Positions 39,921-50,136 of a stretch of DNA of 64,000 bases are shown in pieces. The stretch comes from Psychrobacter sp. JCM 18903 (lineage in GTDB: Bacteria > Pseudomonadota > Gammaproteobacteria > Pseudomonadales > Moraxellaceae), in NCBI RefSeq assembly GCF_000586475.1, contig NZ_BAWJ01000008.1, forward strand, positions 98,340 through 162,339, read 5' to 3'. A model generated the notes under the pieces. The model saw only the letters and a program-made list of their open reading frames with translations. It was not told the origin of the DNA and did not search any database. Numbering within the stretch: the stretch's first letter is position 1; each line of letters begins with the position of its first letter. The position numbers and the translations under genes were made by a program.

Positions 39921-41069
39921 ATGAAAATGAACCATGCTTTAGCGATGGCCTTATCGGCCTTAAGCGCAGGCTTGCTGATCAGCTGTGTCAAACCGGCTGA
40001 TGACAATAAAGCGCCAGAAGTAGATAGCCAAAAAGTTGCGCAAGACAGTGCGGCATCTACCAGCGTTGCAGAAAAAGATAGTAGTGGAGATAAAATTACC
40101 GCTGTCGATATTAGTGCCGAGACTGAAAAGACCTATTTGACCCATGTGGCAAATGACATTGTCATTCCAGCCTATGCGGATGCCGCAAAACAGAGTGATT
40201 TATTGCATGATTTGGCGCAAAAGCATTGTCAGCAAGCACCAGTCAGCGGTGACGAGTTGCAAGCACTGCGCGATCAATGGCTAGTGCTCGCACAAGCATG
40301 GGCAGGCGCTGAGATGATTAACTTTGGCCCAGCGACCGCCAGCATGAGTAATTTATATATCAATTACTATCCTGATGAGCGCGGTCTGGTACACAGTGGC
40401 GTTGCCGAGCTAATTGCTGCCAATCCTAAGCTCACCGCCGAGCAATTGGCTAACGAGAGTGCCATCGTGCAAGGGGTGCCAGGATTAGAAGAAGCGTTAT
40501 ATGCCAATGACAGTCTGGATGCTGCTCAATGTGCTTATGTGATGAGTGCAAGTAGTGCTTTGAGCACGCGCCTAAAAGATATTGAGAAAAACTGGCAGCA
40601 AAATGCCACTAGTCTATTAGCCATTGATAAAACGGCTGACAGCGATCAAGGATTGAATCAATGGTTTAATTCTTTACTCTCGTTGGTTGAGACCATGAAG
40701 TCTAATGCCATCGATCAACCGTTAGGCTTAACAGGAAAGGCAAAAGGTCATTTGCCAGCCGCTACCGCAGAGCAAAGCCGTGCCATTATCAATGCTAAAT
40801 TGGCGACATTGAATGAAGCACTGACAGATCCCGTTTTGACCGCTATTTTGGGCAGCAATAATGAAAATGAAGTCGCGGATAACTTATCGACCGCGCTTGC
40901 TGATGCCACTACACTATTAGCGCAAATGCCAGAAGACTTAGGGACTGCCGATAAAGCCACTCAACAAGAGCTGTATGATCACCTCACGACTATTACACGT
41001 ATTATTAAGCGCCAATTGATTCCGACGCTGGGTATCCGTGTGGGCTTTAACAGTACTGATGGCGATTAA
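39921..41069 (+). CDS. Second imelysin-family lipoprotein
   Basis: 382 residues, lipobox GLLISC. Imelysin fold by pattern: conserved early helices (YLTHVANDIVIPAYADAAKQ), LRDQWLVLAQAWAGAEMINF, and late ITRIIKRQLIPTLGIRVGFNSTDGD. In the position of the GxHxxE motif it has GVPGLEEALY, where the His is replaced by Pro, so metal binding must differ from the first imelysin protein. Follows the di-heme gene after 147 bp, and its stop is 3 bp before the next ATG, so it belongs to that operon. Confidence 0.85.
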   Translation: MKMNHALAMALSALSAGLLISCVKPADDNKAPEVDSQKVAQDSAASTSVAEKDSSGDKITAVDISAETEKTYLTHVANDIVIPAYADAAKQSDLLHDLAQKHCQQAPVSGDELQALRDQWLVLAQAWAGAEMINFGPATASMSNLYINYYPDERGLVHSGVAELIAANPKLTAEQLANESAIVQGVPGLEEALYANDSLDAAQCAYVMSASSALSTRLKDIEKNWQQNATSLLAIDKTADSDQGLNQWFNSLLSLVETMKSNAIDQPLGLTGKAKGHLPAATAEQSRAIINAKLATLNEALTDPVLTAILGSNNENEVADNLSTALADATTLLAQMPEDLGTADKATQQELYDHLTTITRIIKRQLIPTLGIRVGFNSTDGD

Positions 41070-41072
41070 AAA

Positions 41073-42613
41073 ATGCACTCTATCGATACTAAGACAGCAA
41101 ATAAATCACAGCCGCAGCCAGAAGATAAGCAGTCTAATAATGAGCTGCTGGCAACATCAGCATTGACGATGCTTTCTACTATAATGGGTACCGTAGCGCT
41201 TGTCTGTATTCATCATCGTTATCGCAAGCAGCGTCAGCCTGATGCCCGCTTGCAGGATTATGTCGTAGGCATACGTTCGCAGTTGCAGTCGTTAACCTCT
41301 ACACCAACACCCCAGTTAGCACGGTTTAGTTACGCTTGTCAGCAAGCCGCTACTGCATGGCAACACGCTTGTTATTTATCGCTAGATGATAGGAAGAATA
41401 CCAACCATCATAGCGTCGCTGACTTTAGCGCGGCACATACCACCACCGTACTGACGCGACCCATTTGTTGGGTTAGCGGTGTCGCCTCTATGCCAAAAAA
41501 TAGCGCATTAGCAAATGATGAGCAGCGTGATGATAATGATTTTGGTGTGGTCGGTATTGACGCTGAGCGACAAATCGTTTGGCAAACGACCATGCCTGAA
41601 CGTGTTCACGATATTGTCGTTCAGCCTGTGCTTAGTGATCAAGATAGTACGGTGAAGAATCATAGCAGTCGTGACGTCGTGGTGATGGGGCGCCGTCCGA
41701 GCGAAAAATTTTGGGTATTAGACACAGCAACTGGAGAAGTAAAATTCGCCATTAACGCTGCAAATAACCGTCATTTTTATGGACACGCTTGTTATAGCTT
41801 AGATGGTAAGTTGCTGTATGTGACCGAGAATGACACCATAAATTTGGATGGTAAAATCGGTATCTACGATGCTTACGATAATTATAAAAAAATAGCAGAG
41901 TATGACTCGCATGGTATCGGTCCGCATGAGCTGATTATGCATCCTGATGGCGAGACGTTAGTGATCGCTAACGGCGGTATCAAAACCGAGCAAGCGTCGC
42001 GTGAAGAGCTCAATTTAGACAGTATGCGTCCTTCATTGGTTTACCTCAGCCGTCATACTGGCGCTTTACTTGAGCAGATTATGCCTGAGCACAATCAAAT
42101 GAGCGTGCGTCACCTAGCCATGCATGACGATGGTATGGTGATGATAGGTATTCAATTCCAAGGCGAAAAGCATATTAATGTACCGTTAGTATTGACCCAT
42201 AAGCGCGGTGATGCTGATTTTAAAGCGCTCATTATGCCCAATGATCAATGGCAGCGCTTTCATCAGTATATCGCCAGTGTAGCGGTCGATAGTGCGCGTA
42301 ACCTACTATGCGTGACCACACCTATTGGCGGTTGTGCAGCGATTTATGATTTAAACACTCGCACCTTAATAAATGACGTTAGCTACCAGATTGTGCAGGG
42401 GCAGCAGTGTTTTTGCGGCAAAGTACTAATAATACAGCCAATCATTATGAGCGATCAGGTTTTATCGTTAGTGATGGTCAAGGTCAATTGACCAGATTAA
42501 CGGTCAATGATTTATCTATACCAAACTCAGACATCGTCACTACAAATCAAGCTATCGTTAAAGACAGTCAATGCCATATGATGTCGTTTGATAATCATCT
42601 GCAAGCGCTCTGA
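41073..42613 (+). CDS. DUF1513 beta-propeller protein, frameshift near 42382
   Basis: About 513 residues. One hydrophobic segment near residues 26-44 (LATSALTMLSTIMGTVALVC) probably exports or anchors it. The rest is a DUF1513/YVTN-like propeller: VVVMGRRPSEKFWVLD, HFYGHACYSLDGKLLYVTEND, IGIYDAYDNY, SHGIGPHELIMHPDGETLVIANGGI. After INDVS near 42382 one base is missing; the corrected frame reads LPDCAGAAVFLRQ and ends at 42613. Last or penultimate member of the Fur-controlled imelysin operon, where DUF1513 proteins are regularly found; function unknown. Confidence 0.87.
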
Positions 42614-42615
42614 GC

Positions 42616-43284
42616 ATGAATGTACCGCCAGCAAATCATTCGTTTTTATTAGACAGCGCTAAACATTGTTTGGCGCAAGCAGATATTGAGCTACATATCA
42701 GCAAAAAGCGGGTTAAAAATATCAATTTCCGCTTAAAGCCACATCAGTTACTGGTATCTGTACCACTATTTATTAGCCCAGCCCAAGCTGCGCAGGCTGT
42801 GATGAAGCGTGTGTCATGGGCGATAGCAAACCATCCGCAAGTATTAGAGCAGTATAAACGGCAACAACTTCCTTTAGCGCAAGCTTTAACTGCTGATAGT
42901 ACTTTGCTATTGTGGGGTACAAAGCAACCGTTCATTTTAAACCATGATGAAAAACTTGCCTATTATCGGCAACATCTTTCTGAAGCGATACCTGCATTAT
43001 TTGCAAAGTGGCAACCGATTGTCGGTGCGACAGCCAATGAGATACGCCTAAAAAAAATGCATACGCGCTGGGGTAGTTGTAACACGCGTGCGCGCCGAAT
43101 TTGGTTATCTGTGTATCTGCCTGCTTATCCTATTGAATGCACAGAATACGTCATCGTCCATGAGCTGTGTCATTTACACCATGCCAATCATAGTGCGGAG
43201 TTTTGGCAGACGGTAGCGAATGCGATGCCAGATTATCAGAACTGGCATAATATGCTGGCAGGGAAGACTGGAAAATTAGATTAA
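42616..43284 (+). CDS. YgjP-like zinc metallopeptidase (DUF45)
   Basis: 222 residues. C-terminal Zn-peptidase signature: KKMHTRWGSCNTRARRIWLS, then VIVHELCHLHHANHSAEFW (HExxH with a downstream His ligand). The N-terminal half is a beta-rich region with KNINFRLKPHQLLVSVPLF. Start codon 2 bp after the DUF1513 stop without its own clear ribosome site, so it is probably translated by coupling in the iron operon, though its role there is unclear. YgjP proteins are poorly characterised. Confidence 0.87.
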   Translation: MNVPPANHSFLLDSAKHCLAQADIELHISKKRVKNINFRLKPHQLLVSVPLFISPAQAAQAVMKRVSWAIANHPQVLEQYKRQQLPLAQALTADSTLLLWGTKQPFILNHDEKLAYYRQHLSEAIPALFAKWQPIVGATANEIRLKKMHTRWGSCNTRARRIWLSVYLPAYPIECTEYVIVHELCHLHHANHSAEFWQTVANAMPDYQNWHNMLAGKTGKLD

Positions 43285-43438
43285 ACGATTTATCTAAATA
43301 ATATCCATAATCGTAAGGCGTGTCCTCATTTTCATCACCATCTTTAAAATGAGACACGCTCTAATAAGCCTGATATGATAAGACATAACGATACAAATCG
43401 TGTCGTTTAAATAATAATTTTGTCTACAGGGATGTCGT

Positions 43439-44044
43439 ATGGAAAACGTCAATCAAGCGCAGTTTTGGCAGCAGCGTTATGAGCAAGACAGTATCGGTTG
43501 GGATATGGGACAGGTATCACCACCGCTCAAAGCCTATATGGACCAACTGCCCGAATCTGCCAAAGAGCAAGCGATTCTGGTGCCGGGTGCGGGCAATGCT
43601 TACGAGGTAGGTTATTTACATGAGCAAGGGTTTACCAATGTCACCTTGGTTGATTTTGCCCCTGCGCCGATTGCAGCGTTTGCTGAGCGTTATCCTGACT
43701 TTCCAGTTGAGCATTTAATCTGTGCCGACTTTTTTGAGTTATCGCCTGAGCAGTATCAGTTTGATTGGGTGCTTGAGCAGACGTTTTTTTGTGCGATAAA
43801 TCCATCACGCCGTGATGAGTATGTGCAGCAGATGGCAGCGTTACTGAAACTGAATGGTAAGCTGATTGGTTTGCTCTTTGATAAAGACTTTGGACGAGAA
43901 GAACCACCGTTTGGCGGCACAAAAGCTGAATATCAGCAGCGTTTTGAGCAGCGTTTTGATATTGAAATCATGGAGCCAAGCTATAATTCGCATCCTGCAC
44001 GGCAGGGCAGTGAGCTGTTTATTAAGATGCGTGTAAAAGCGTAA
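43439..44044 (+). CDS. Thiopurine S-methyltransferase-family SAM methyltransferase
   Basis: 201 residues. N-terminal FWQQRYEQDSIGWDMGQVSPPLKAY is the TPMT-family signature, followed by the SAM-binding motif AILVPGAGNAYEVGYL, VTLVDFAPAPIAAFAERYP and DWVLEQTFFCAINPSRR. Close to bacterial TPMT-like enzymes that methylate thiols, selenium or tellurium compounds; the true substrate is open. The ATG is at 43439. Its last 23 bases overlap the convergent HD-domain gene. Confidence 0.88.
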   Translation: MENVNQAQFWQQRYEQDSIGWDMGQVSPPLKAYMDQLPESAKEQAILVPGAGNAYEVGYLHEQGFTNVTLVDFAPAPIAAFAERYPDFPVEHLICADFFELSPEQYQFDWVLEQTFFCAINPSRRDEYVQQMAALLKLNGKLIGLLFDKDFGREEPPFGGTKAEYQQRFEQRFDIEIMEPSYNSHPARQGSELFIKMRVKA

Positions 44045-44704
44045 TTTCGTGCTCAATATTTTTTCTAGCCTGCTTCTCTAACCGTGCATAGTAATAATCT
44101 GTCAGATAAAGCGTTGGATGTGCCAGTAATTCTTTTAATACGGCCATGCGTCCGACGCGATAATCGTCATCTGAGACATGCGCATACTCTTGGCGTACAG
44201 CGTGAGCATAGTGTTCATACTCCGACCAAGATACCCCTAAAATACTTAAGTCCATATCTAGTAAATAAGCGGCATCGCTGTATTTTTCTCCTTCGTTAGT
44301 TTCGTCTGACCATTTGTCAACTTGATGACTAGCCGTCATCATAATCAACGCGTAGATATGTTGGCATTGCTCCGCATTTAAATAACCAGTTAATGACTCT
44401 ACTGCATACTCTGCACTTTTAAGCTCGTTATCTGAGCGCGTCGGCTCATATATCACATCATGATACAACAGTGCTAACGCAATGATATGCGGCTCATGCA
44501 AATTATCCTTAACCTGATCGAACTGCCCAAACAACTGCTGAATATGCTGCAAGCTATGATAAGCACGCTGCGCTCGTTATAACGCATGGTGATATCCTGC
44601 CAAAGTATGCTCACTTGCTCTGGCGTGATATGGCTACTCATAGCGGATAAATGCTGCGTAAAAATCGTACCAAGCTCAGTATTTAGTTGCGATAAATCGT
44701 CCAT
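44022..44704 (-). CDS. HD-domain hydrolase family protein, frameshift near 44555
   Basis: About 227 residues, start at 44704 (MDDLSQLNTELGTIF) preceded by AAGG. After MRYNER near 44555 one base is missing; the corrected frame gives QRAYHSLQHIQQLFGQFDQV and runs to 44022. Motifs: YHSLQH, then ALALLYHDVIYEP (HD metal pair) and ASHQ further on. This resembles the predicted metal-dependent HD-superfamily hydrolases (YgbK-neighbour type) of unknown substrate. Its 3' end overlaps the TPMT-like gene tail to tail. Confidence 0.8.
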
Positions 44705-44749
44705 CGTTAACCTTCGTTTGATAACTGCTGGCAATTTATAACCAACAGA

Positions 44750-45657
44750 TTATTCTTTATTAGCAGCATCTTCAAAGGCTTGCTTAAACACTTTACCCAA
44801 TAAGTTGACGTCATCGACACGGGCGTAGTTCAGACGGGTGACAAAGGCAATATGACGATGTGGTCCTTGCTCAGCGAGTGGTATCGCGACGGCATTTTGG
44901 TTCTGCAGATGCAGCTGATCCAATGCCATTTCTGGCACCAATGTCGTTCCCATATTGCAAGTGCCATCTGTATAAGGGTATTTAGACTGGCATCTGAAAA
45001 GCTTGATTTCATCTGTGCACGGTCAAAATGACAGACAGAAAGGGTTTGATCGGTCAAGCAATGCCCTTCGCCGAGCAGCATAAGATTGGCGGTAGCCAGC
45101 TCATCCGCGTTGATGGTTTCAAGCTTGGCATGCACATCATCTTTTGGGAATACGGCAAAGAAATCCTCGCTCCAAAACTCAAAGCTGTGCAAACCATCGA
45201 CTGCATAAGGCAGCGCGATAATAGCGGTATCAATATGACCGTAACGCACTTGCTCTAGCAACCGCTCCGTTTGTTGCTCAACGATGGTCATACGAAATTC
45301 TGGATAATTTGCTCGCAGGGCAGGTAAGACTTTTGGCAGCAGATAAGGCGCAATCGTTGGAATGATACCGACAGTCATCGGATACGCCAGCGGCGATTGA
45401 TGGCTATGGGCGCGTGTGGTCAAATCATTGACTTCAGAGAAAACTCGCTGCGCCCGTGTTAAAATGTCTTCACCGATAGGGGTAATCAATACTTGCTTAT
45501 TATTACGCTCAAAAATCTGCGTATCCAGTTGCTTTTCTAACTCGGCAATACCCAAGCTCAGTGCCGATTGCGAGATATTACAGTCTTCTGCTGCACGTTT
45601 GAAGTGACGGTGCTTGGCCACTGCTAAAGCAAACTCAAGTTGACGTAAAGTAATCAT
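44750..45657 (-). CDS. oxyR: LysR-family peroxide regulator OxyR, frameshift near 44953
   Basis: About 302 residues. N-terminal helix-turn-helix MITLRQLEFALAVAKHRHFK with NISQSALSLGIAELEKQL. The redox switch region GEGHCLTDQTLSVCHF has the two cysteines spaced as Cys199/Cys208 of OxyR, which form a disulfide on peroxide exposure. After MALA near 44953 one base is missing; the corrected frame NMGTTLVPEMALDQL matches OxyR and ends EDAANKE at 44750. Divergently transcribed from ahpC across a 348-bp region, a classic OxyR target arrangement. Confidence 0.93.
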
Positions 45658-46005
45658 AAAACCTCTCTATTAATGGGTTTTTAACGTGATATATTATGCT
45701 GATTCATTTGGTGTACCAATTCGATATCCAAACTCGATGTCATCTTAACGTAACCTAACGGCTGTATAGTGACTGACGCATGCTCTATAGTGGCTTACGC
45801 ATAATGCACTGATGATAAAAAGTAGAGAGAATAGTTTAACAAGTTTAATAAAACAAAACATCACATTAAAAACTTTTAACTGGATTAACGATAGAATTCG
45901 CGTATAGTTTGTCAGGTAGCCCAAAGCAGTAAAGGCTTAATAGAAACAATCATACCAAGAAATTTTAATCAACTTAACTATCAATCAACTATAAAGGAGC
46001 CAATC
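45658..46005. promoter_or_regulatory. oxyR-ahpC divergent control region
   Basis: 348 bp. ATAG/CTAT-rich elements are present (for example near 45756-45797 and at 45891-45907, GATAGAATTCGCGTATAG), which partly resemble the spaced ATAG-CTAT half-sites bound by OxyR. I cannot define a full four-element site by eye. The ahpC ribosome site is AAAGGAG just before the ATG. Confidence 0.4.
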
Positions 46006-46572
46006 ATGGCGTCTATTATTAATCAAGAAATCCCAGAATTTTCAGCTGATGCGTACGTTAATGGTGAATTCAAAACCATCACTTCAGAAGATGTAAAAGG
46101 CAACTGGGCAATCTTTTTATTCTACCCAGCTGATTTTACCTTCGTTTGCCCAACTGAACTTGAAGACATGGCGGCTCATTACGACGAGCTTAAAGGTTTG
46201 GGCGTAGAAGTATACTCAGTATCTACTGATACTCATTTCACGCATAAAGCATGGCATGACTCTTCAGAAGCGATCGGTAAAGTACAGTACCCAATGATCG
46301 GTGATCCTACTGGCCGTATCACTCGTGGCTTTAACGTCATGATCGAAGAAGCAGGTTTGGCTGAACGTGGTACATTCCTAGTTGATCCAGACGGCTTGAT
46401 TCAAGTTGCTGAGATTCATGCTGGTGGTATTGGCCGTAGTGCAAAAGACATGCTACGTAAAGTGAAAGCAGCTCAATATGTTCGTGAAAACGATGGCGAA
46501 GTTTGCCCAGCAGCTTGGGAAGCTGGTCAAGAAACATTAAAACCAAGTCTTGATCTTGTTGGTAAAATCTAA
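46006..46572 (+). CDS. ahpC: Alkyl hydroperoxide reductase peroxiredoxin AhpC
   Basis: 188 residues, typical 2-Cys peroxiredoxin. Peroxidatic Cys in [17 protein letters not shown] (residue ~47) and resolving Cys in [11 protein letters not shown] (~166), with [12 protein letters not shown] and the C-terminal YF-type tail replaced by SLDLVGKI. Reduces H2O2 and organic hydroperoxides, being regenerated by AhpF (47497-49074). Strong ribosome site AAAGGAG. Predicted OxyR target because of the divergent oxyR gene. Ends at a good terminator. Confidence 0.97.
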   Translation: MASIINQEIPEFSADAYVNGEFKTITSEDVKGNWAIFLFYPADFTFVCPTELEDMAAHYDELKGLGVEVYSVSTDTHFTHKAWHDSSEAIGKVQYPMIGDPTGRITRGFNVMIEEAGLAERGTFLVDPDGLIQVAEIHAGGIGRSAKDMLRKVKAAQYVRENDGEVCPAAWEAGQETLKPSLDLVGKI

Positions 46573-46659
46573 CTCTTGATTTAACGAACTTGCTCAATAC
46601 TTTAGATATTTGTAGTGCTGTATATCCTACTTTGAGTTAAATCAGCATTATAAATGAAG

Positions 46660-46691
46660 ACCCCATCAGCATAAGTTGATGGGGTTTTTTT
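46660..46691 (+). terminator. Terminator after ahpC
   Basis: Stem ACCCCATCA / TGATGGGGT with an 8-base loop followed by seven T residues; about 90 bp after the stop. Confidence 0.9.
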
Positions 46692-46745
46692 ATGTCATTT
46701 ATCAATAAGTGTTTTTATTCATGCATCGTGATAATAAGTGAAGCG

Positions 46746-46994
46746 CTAAGCATGAGATTGTAGTTTATTTTTATCAATTATCTTATAAATCTCATCTTTT
46801 AAATGCAGTTTTCGTCGTTTCATCAGTTCAATTTCTTCATCGCGACTGGTGTGTGTCACCAAGTTTTTATCCAACTGATTAATCTGCTGATCTAGCTGGG
46901 TATGCTCATCAAAGATCGTCGCAAAATGACTGTCTTTTAGCTTAAGCTCAGCAATAATGTCTTTGTTATCTTGCCATGTATCAGTCTTTCTCAT
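46746..46994 (-). CDS. YdcH-family (DUF465) small coiled-coil protein
   Basis: 82 residues. The family core HFATIFDEHTQLDQQINQLD followed by EIELMKRRKLHLKDEIYKII matches DUF465/YdcH, a small two-helix protein of unknown function. The start at 46994 has AAGGA upstream. Lies alone on the minus strand between ahpC and ahpF. Confidence 0.85.
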   Translation of the reverse strand: MRKTDTWQDNKDIIAELKLKDSHFATIFDEHTQLDQQINQLDKNLVTHTSRDEEIELMKRRKLHLKDEIYKIIDKNKLQSHA

Positions 46995-47496
46995 GTTGTC
47001 ATCCTTGTTATGAAGCGCAAGTTTGCAGTAAGCATCCGCGCATGGTCGTAAGATTGTTTTGATGAATTGCTATGATTTTGAGACTTGATTTTATTAAGCC
47101 AAAACACTATTTAGCTCAATATGGATAAGACCTAATAGTAGCAGAAAGCTTCTTTGATAAACTTGCATAAAAGACAATCTGCAACGAGGGAAATAAGAGT
47201 TTTTCTTATTAGCCTCATTTGATTGTAGCGAAAAAATAGCCTTGTTACCATGAGAATAATCCACATATAGATTAATATTTAATTATAAATGATAATTAAT
47301 GATTGGTTTTATAAAACATAAGGTTTGAGTTTCTCAGCTTGCCGAAACCCTCAGAACCTATGATAATAGAGACATCAAAGGGCATAAACTTATGGCCTAC
47401 AATATTTCAGATAAAATTATTAATACCAAATAGTCTATATTTGAACGAGCAATATGACAGTTGCCGTTACATATCCAGTAATGATGAGGAACAAAC
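46995..47496. other. Upstream region of ahpF
   Basis: 502 bp, very AT-rich, no gene found. It must contain the ahpF promoter. Palindromic AT stretches (for example TTAATATTTAATTATAAATG near 47272) are visible, but no specific regulator site can be called. Confidence 0.35.
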
Positions 47497-49074
47497 ATGA
47501 TAGATAAAAGTTTATTAGATGCCATCAAAAGTTATAGCGAAAAAATGACTCGTCCAATTACCTTTGTATTGGGTAGTGGCGAACATAGCAAGCGTGCTGA
47601 GTTGATTGATTTTTTGACTAAAATCGCTGGCACCACAGATAAAATCAATTTTGATGCAACAGCAACTGATGATAGCTTACCAAGTCCAATTAGCTTTAAA
47701 GTAGTCAGTCATGTCGATGGTGAATTGACTGATACGGGTATTGTTTTTAGTGGTATCCCCGGTGGTCATGAGTTTACTTCGCTGATTTTGGCTATTTTGC
47801 AAGCCGGTGGTCATACGCTAAAATTGGATGAAAGTATTCAAAAGCTGATTAAGCGTTTTAATAAGCCACTACAGTTTCAAACTTACGTGTCGCTATCTTG
47901 CCACAGTTGCCCAGAAGTGGTACAAGCGCTCAACCAGTTTGCACTATTGAACGATGGTATTAGCAACGAGATGATTGATGGTGCTCTATTCCAAGAGCAG
48001 GTTGATGCCAATAACATCCAAGGTGTACCAGCGGTATTCTTAAATGGTAAACCGTTTGCCAATGGTCTCATCGACACGGCCAAATTGATTGGAAAGTTGC
48101 AAGAGCAGTTTCCTGACTTGTTAGCAGAAGCTGATGACGATGCTGAGCAGTTAGAGCAGCAAGATGTGACGATTATTGGTGCAGGTCCAGCTGGCGTTGC
48201 CGCTGCGATTTATACCGCTCGTAAAGGCTTAAAAGTGACGATGGTTGCTGATCGTATCGGCGGACAGGTGAAAGACACGCAGGATATCGAAAACTTAATT
48301 TCTGTGCCTTTAACCACGGGTACTGAGCTATCAGCGAACTTTGAAAAGCATTTACGCGAATACGATATTACTTTAAAAGAGCACGTCAGCGTCAAAGAAA
48401 TCAGTGAGACAGAAGATGAAAATTATCGCATTCATCTAAACACGGGTGAGACGTTTGAGACACGCAGTATTATCTTAGCGACGGGTGCTCAGTGGCGTAA
48501 GCTTGGTGTTCCGGGTGAAGAAGAAAACATCGGTAAAGGCGTGGCTTTCTGTGCTCACTGTGACGGCCCGTTCTTTAAGGGTAAAGACATTGCAGTCGTC
48601 GGTGGTGGTAACTCTGGTATCGAAGCGGCATTAGATCTTGCTGGTATCGTGAAGCATGTGACCGTGCTTGAGTTCGCGGATGATTTGAAAGCGGATCAGG
48701 TATTGATTAACAAAGCCAAAGAAAAAGCCAATATCGAATTTATCACTGGCGCAGCGACGCAAGAAATTAAAGCGACTGATGGTAAAGTGACTTCGATCGT
48801 TTATCAAGATCGCAGCACAGGTGATACTCATGAGCGTGACTTGGCAGGGGTGTTTGTACAGATTGGTCTAGTACCGAACTCTGCGTTTGTTAAAGGCTTT
48901 GTTGATCTAAATCGCTTTGGCGAGATTGAGATTGATGAACGCTGCCGTACGGATCGCAAAGGTATCTTTGCTTGTGGTGATGTAACTACTGTGCCATTTA
49001 AGCAAATTAATATTGCGATGGGTGAAGGTAGCAAAGCGGCATTATCAGCGTTTGAATACTTGGTTATGCAGTAA
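47497..49074 (+). CDS. ahpF: Alkyl hydroperoxide reductase subunit F (AhpF)
   Basis: 525 residues. N-terminal double-thioredoxin domain with redox pair CHSCPEVVQ and cis-Pro region [10 protein letters not shown]. Then a FAD/NADH thioredoxin-reductase-like part: [17 protein letters not shown], active-site [15 protein letters not shown]-binding [17 protein letters not shown], and FAD-binding [21 protein letters not shown]. Transfers electrons from NADH to AhpC. The start follows GAGGAA. Separated from ahpC by ydcH on the other strand, so transcribed independently. Confidence 0.96.
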   Translation: MIDKSLLDAIKSYSEKMTRPITFVLGSGEHSKRAELIDFLTKIAGTTDKINFDATATDDSLPSPISFKVVSHVDGELTDTGIVFSGIPGGHEFTSLILAILQAGGHTLKLDESIQKLIKRFNKPLQFQTYVSLSCHSCPEVVQALNQFALLNDGISNEMIDGALFQEQVDANNIQGVPAVFLNGKPFANGLIDTAKLIGKLQEQFPDLLAEADDDAEQLEQQDVTIIGAGPAGVAAAIYTARKGLKVTMVADRIGGQVKDTQDIENLISVPLTTGTELSANFEKHLREYDITLKEHVSVKEISETEDENYRIHLNTGETFETRSIILATGAQWRKLGVPGEEENIGKGVAFCAHCDGPFFKGKDIAVVGGGNSGIEAALDLAGIVKHVTVLEFADDLKADQVLINKAKEKANIEFITGAATQEIKATDGKVTSIVYQDRSTGDTHERDLAGVFVQIGLVPNSAFVKGFVDLNRFGEIEIDERCRTDRKGIFACGDVTTVPFKQINIAMGEGSKAALSAFEYLVMQ

Positions 49075-49104
49075 GTTATTTCACGCTAAATTTATTCTAA
49101 CAAG

Positions 49105-49128
49105 CCACCTCTTTTGAGGTGGTTTTTT
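49105..49128 (+). terminator. Terminator after ahpF
   Basis: Stem CCACCTC / GAGGTGG with a TTTT loop and six T residues, 30 bp after the stop. Confidence 0.85.
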
Positions 49129-49188
49129 ATGGGTGCTGATATACTACTTGTAAAAATTTATAAATTAACTTATGTTCGTTAATATTTT

Positions 49189-50001
49189 ATGAGAACATTA
49201 ATAGTGAAAAATAAATATGCAATTCGCAAAAATAATCATTGGGTTAAATGTCTGCTTTTTATATCGTTTATATTTAGTGTAAGCAATGCTTATGCAGGGC
49301 AAACCGTCAATGAGATTCTGAATGAATACTATCCCATCTATAATGAGGCTAAGCAGTGTCGAGGTATTATGGCTAATAACGGTTCATCAGATGGCGAAGG
49401 CACACTTTATCAAAACGGTTACTGTATTAAAATTGATAGACAATTGAAGGTAGAAACTAGACAAGGCACAAGATTGTATGTATCGGTAACTGGCGACATA
49501 GGTTTTAATGAAGATGGTAGCGAAGCGTATGGAGCACACGTCTTTTCTGGTCTAGTAGGCATGTTTGTTCTAAAGCCACAAGGTTCAGGCTGGGAAGTAG
49601 AATCTGCCAATCCAGCGATGAATGCAGGTGCTTCTGGTAAAGGTCTAAAAGACTGGAAGCTGATACAAGTTGCCCCTGATAAGTGGGGATTTATTAATAT
49701 TCATAGTGACTCGCATTGGGTTCATTCAGGCTCGGCTTTTGTGTTACTTACGCCAGACAAGAGTAATATTAGAAGAAGCTGGGTAGAAGCCAAGTATGAA
49801 CATTCTAATGGAGGATCTGGGTCAGCAGGAGGTTGTAGCAATCCTGATGCCAGTACTTGTACACTTTTAAAGGCTAAGCTAGGCGTTGATAAGAAGACGA
49901 TAATTAATGGTTTTTATCCGTTAGAGATTACGTTAAACGGTTTTGAGGATGATAAAGTATATAAAAATAAAGTCTATCTTATTAAATATCAGCCCGATTA
50001 G
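49189..50001 (+). CDS. Secreted protein of unknown function, paralog 1
   Basis: 270 residues with an N-terminal signal peptide (hydrophobic LLFISFIFSVSNAYA, cleavage likely before GQTVNE). Mature part begins TVNEILNEYYPIYNEAKQCR. It has GYCIKIDRQLKVET, a Gly-rich middle (GLVGMFVLKPQGSGWEVES) and a C-terminal segment NGFYPLEITLNGFEDDKVYK. Four Cys residues in the mature part could form disulfides. I do not recognise the family. It is clearly paralogous to the next gene and lies 116 bp after ahpF, behind a terminator. Confidence 0.75.
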   Translation: MRTLIVKNKYAIRKNNHWVKCLLFISFIFSVSNAYAGQTVNEILNEYYPIYNEAKQCRGIMANNGSSDGEGTLYQNGYCIKIDRQLKVETRQGTRLYVSVTGDIGFNEDGSEAYGAHVFSGLVGMFVLKPQGSGWEVESANPAMNAGASGKGLKDWKLIQVAPDKWGFINIHSDSHWVHSGSAFVLLTPDKSNIRRSWVEAKYEHSNGGSGSAGGCSNPDASTCTLLKAKLGVDKKTIINGFYPLEITLNGFEDDKVYKNKVYLIKYQPD

Positions 50002-50136
50002 GGTATCAAGTACCTAATGATTATCCAATGAAAGATGTCAGTTTTTAAGTGTCGACTTTATTGTTTATATCGTACTGTACATCACGCTGCAGCTGTCGCA
50101 AAAAATAACCGTTAAGCGTTTAGGAAAAGATAAAGT

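Noticed and set aside
42407..42613. Apparent independent 68-residue gene after DUF1513
   Set aside because: It is the frameshifted C-terminus of the DUF1513 protein.
44750..44953. Apparent small ORF downstream of oxyR
   Set aside because: It encodes the OxyR C-terminal part after a missing base.
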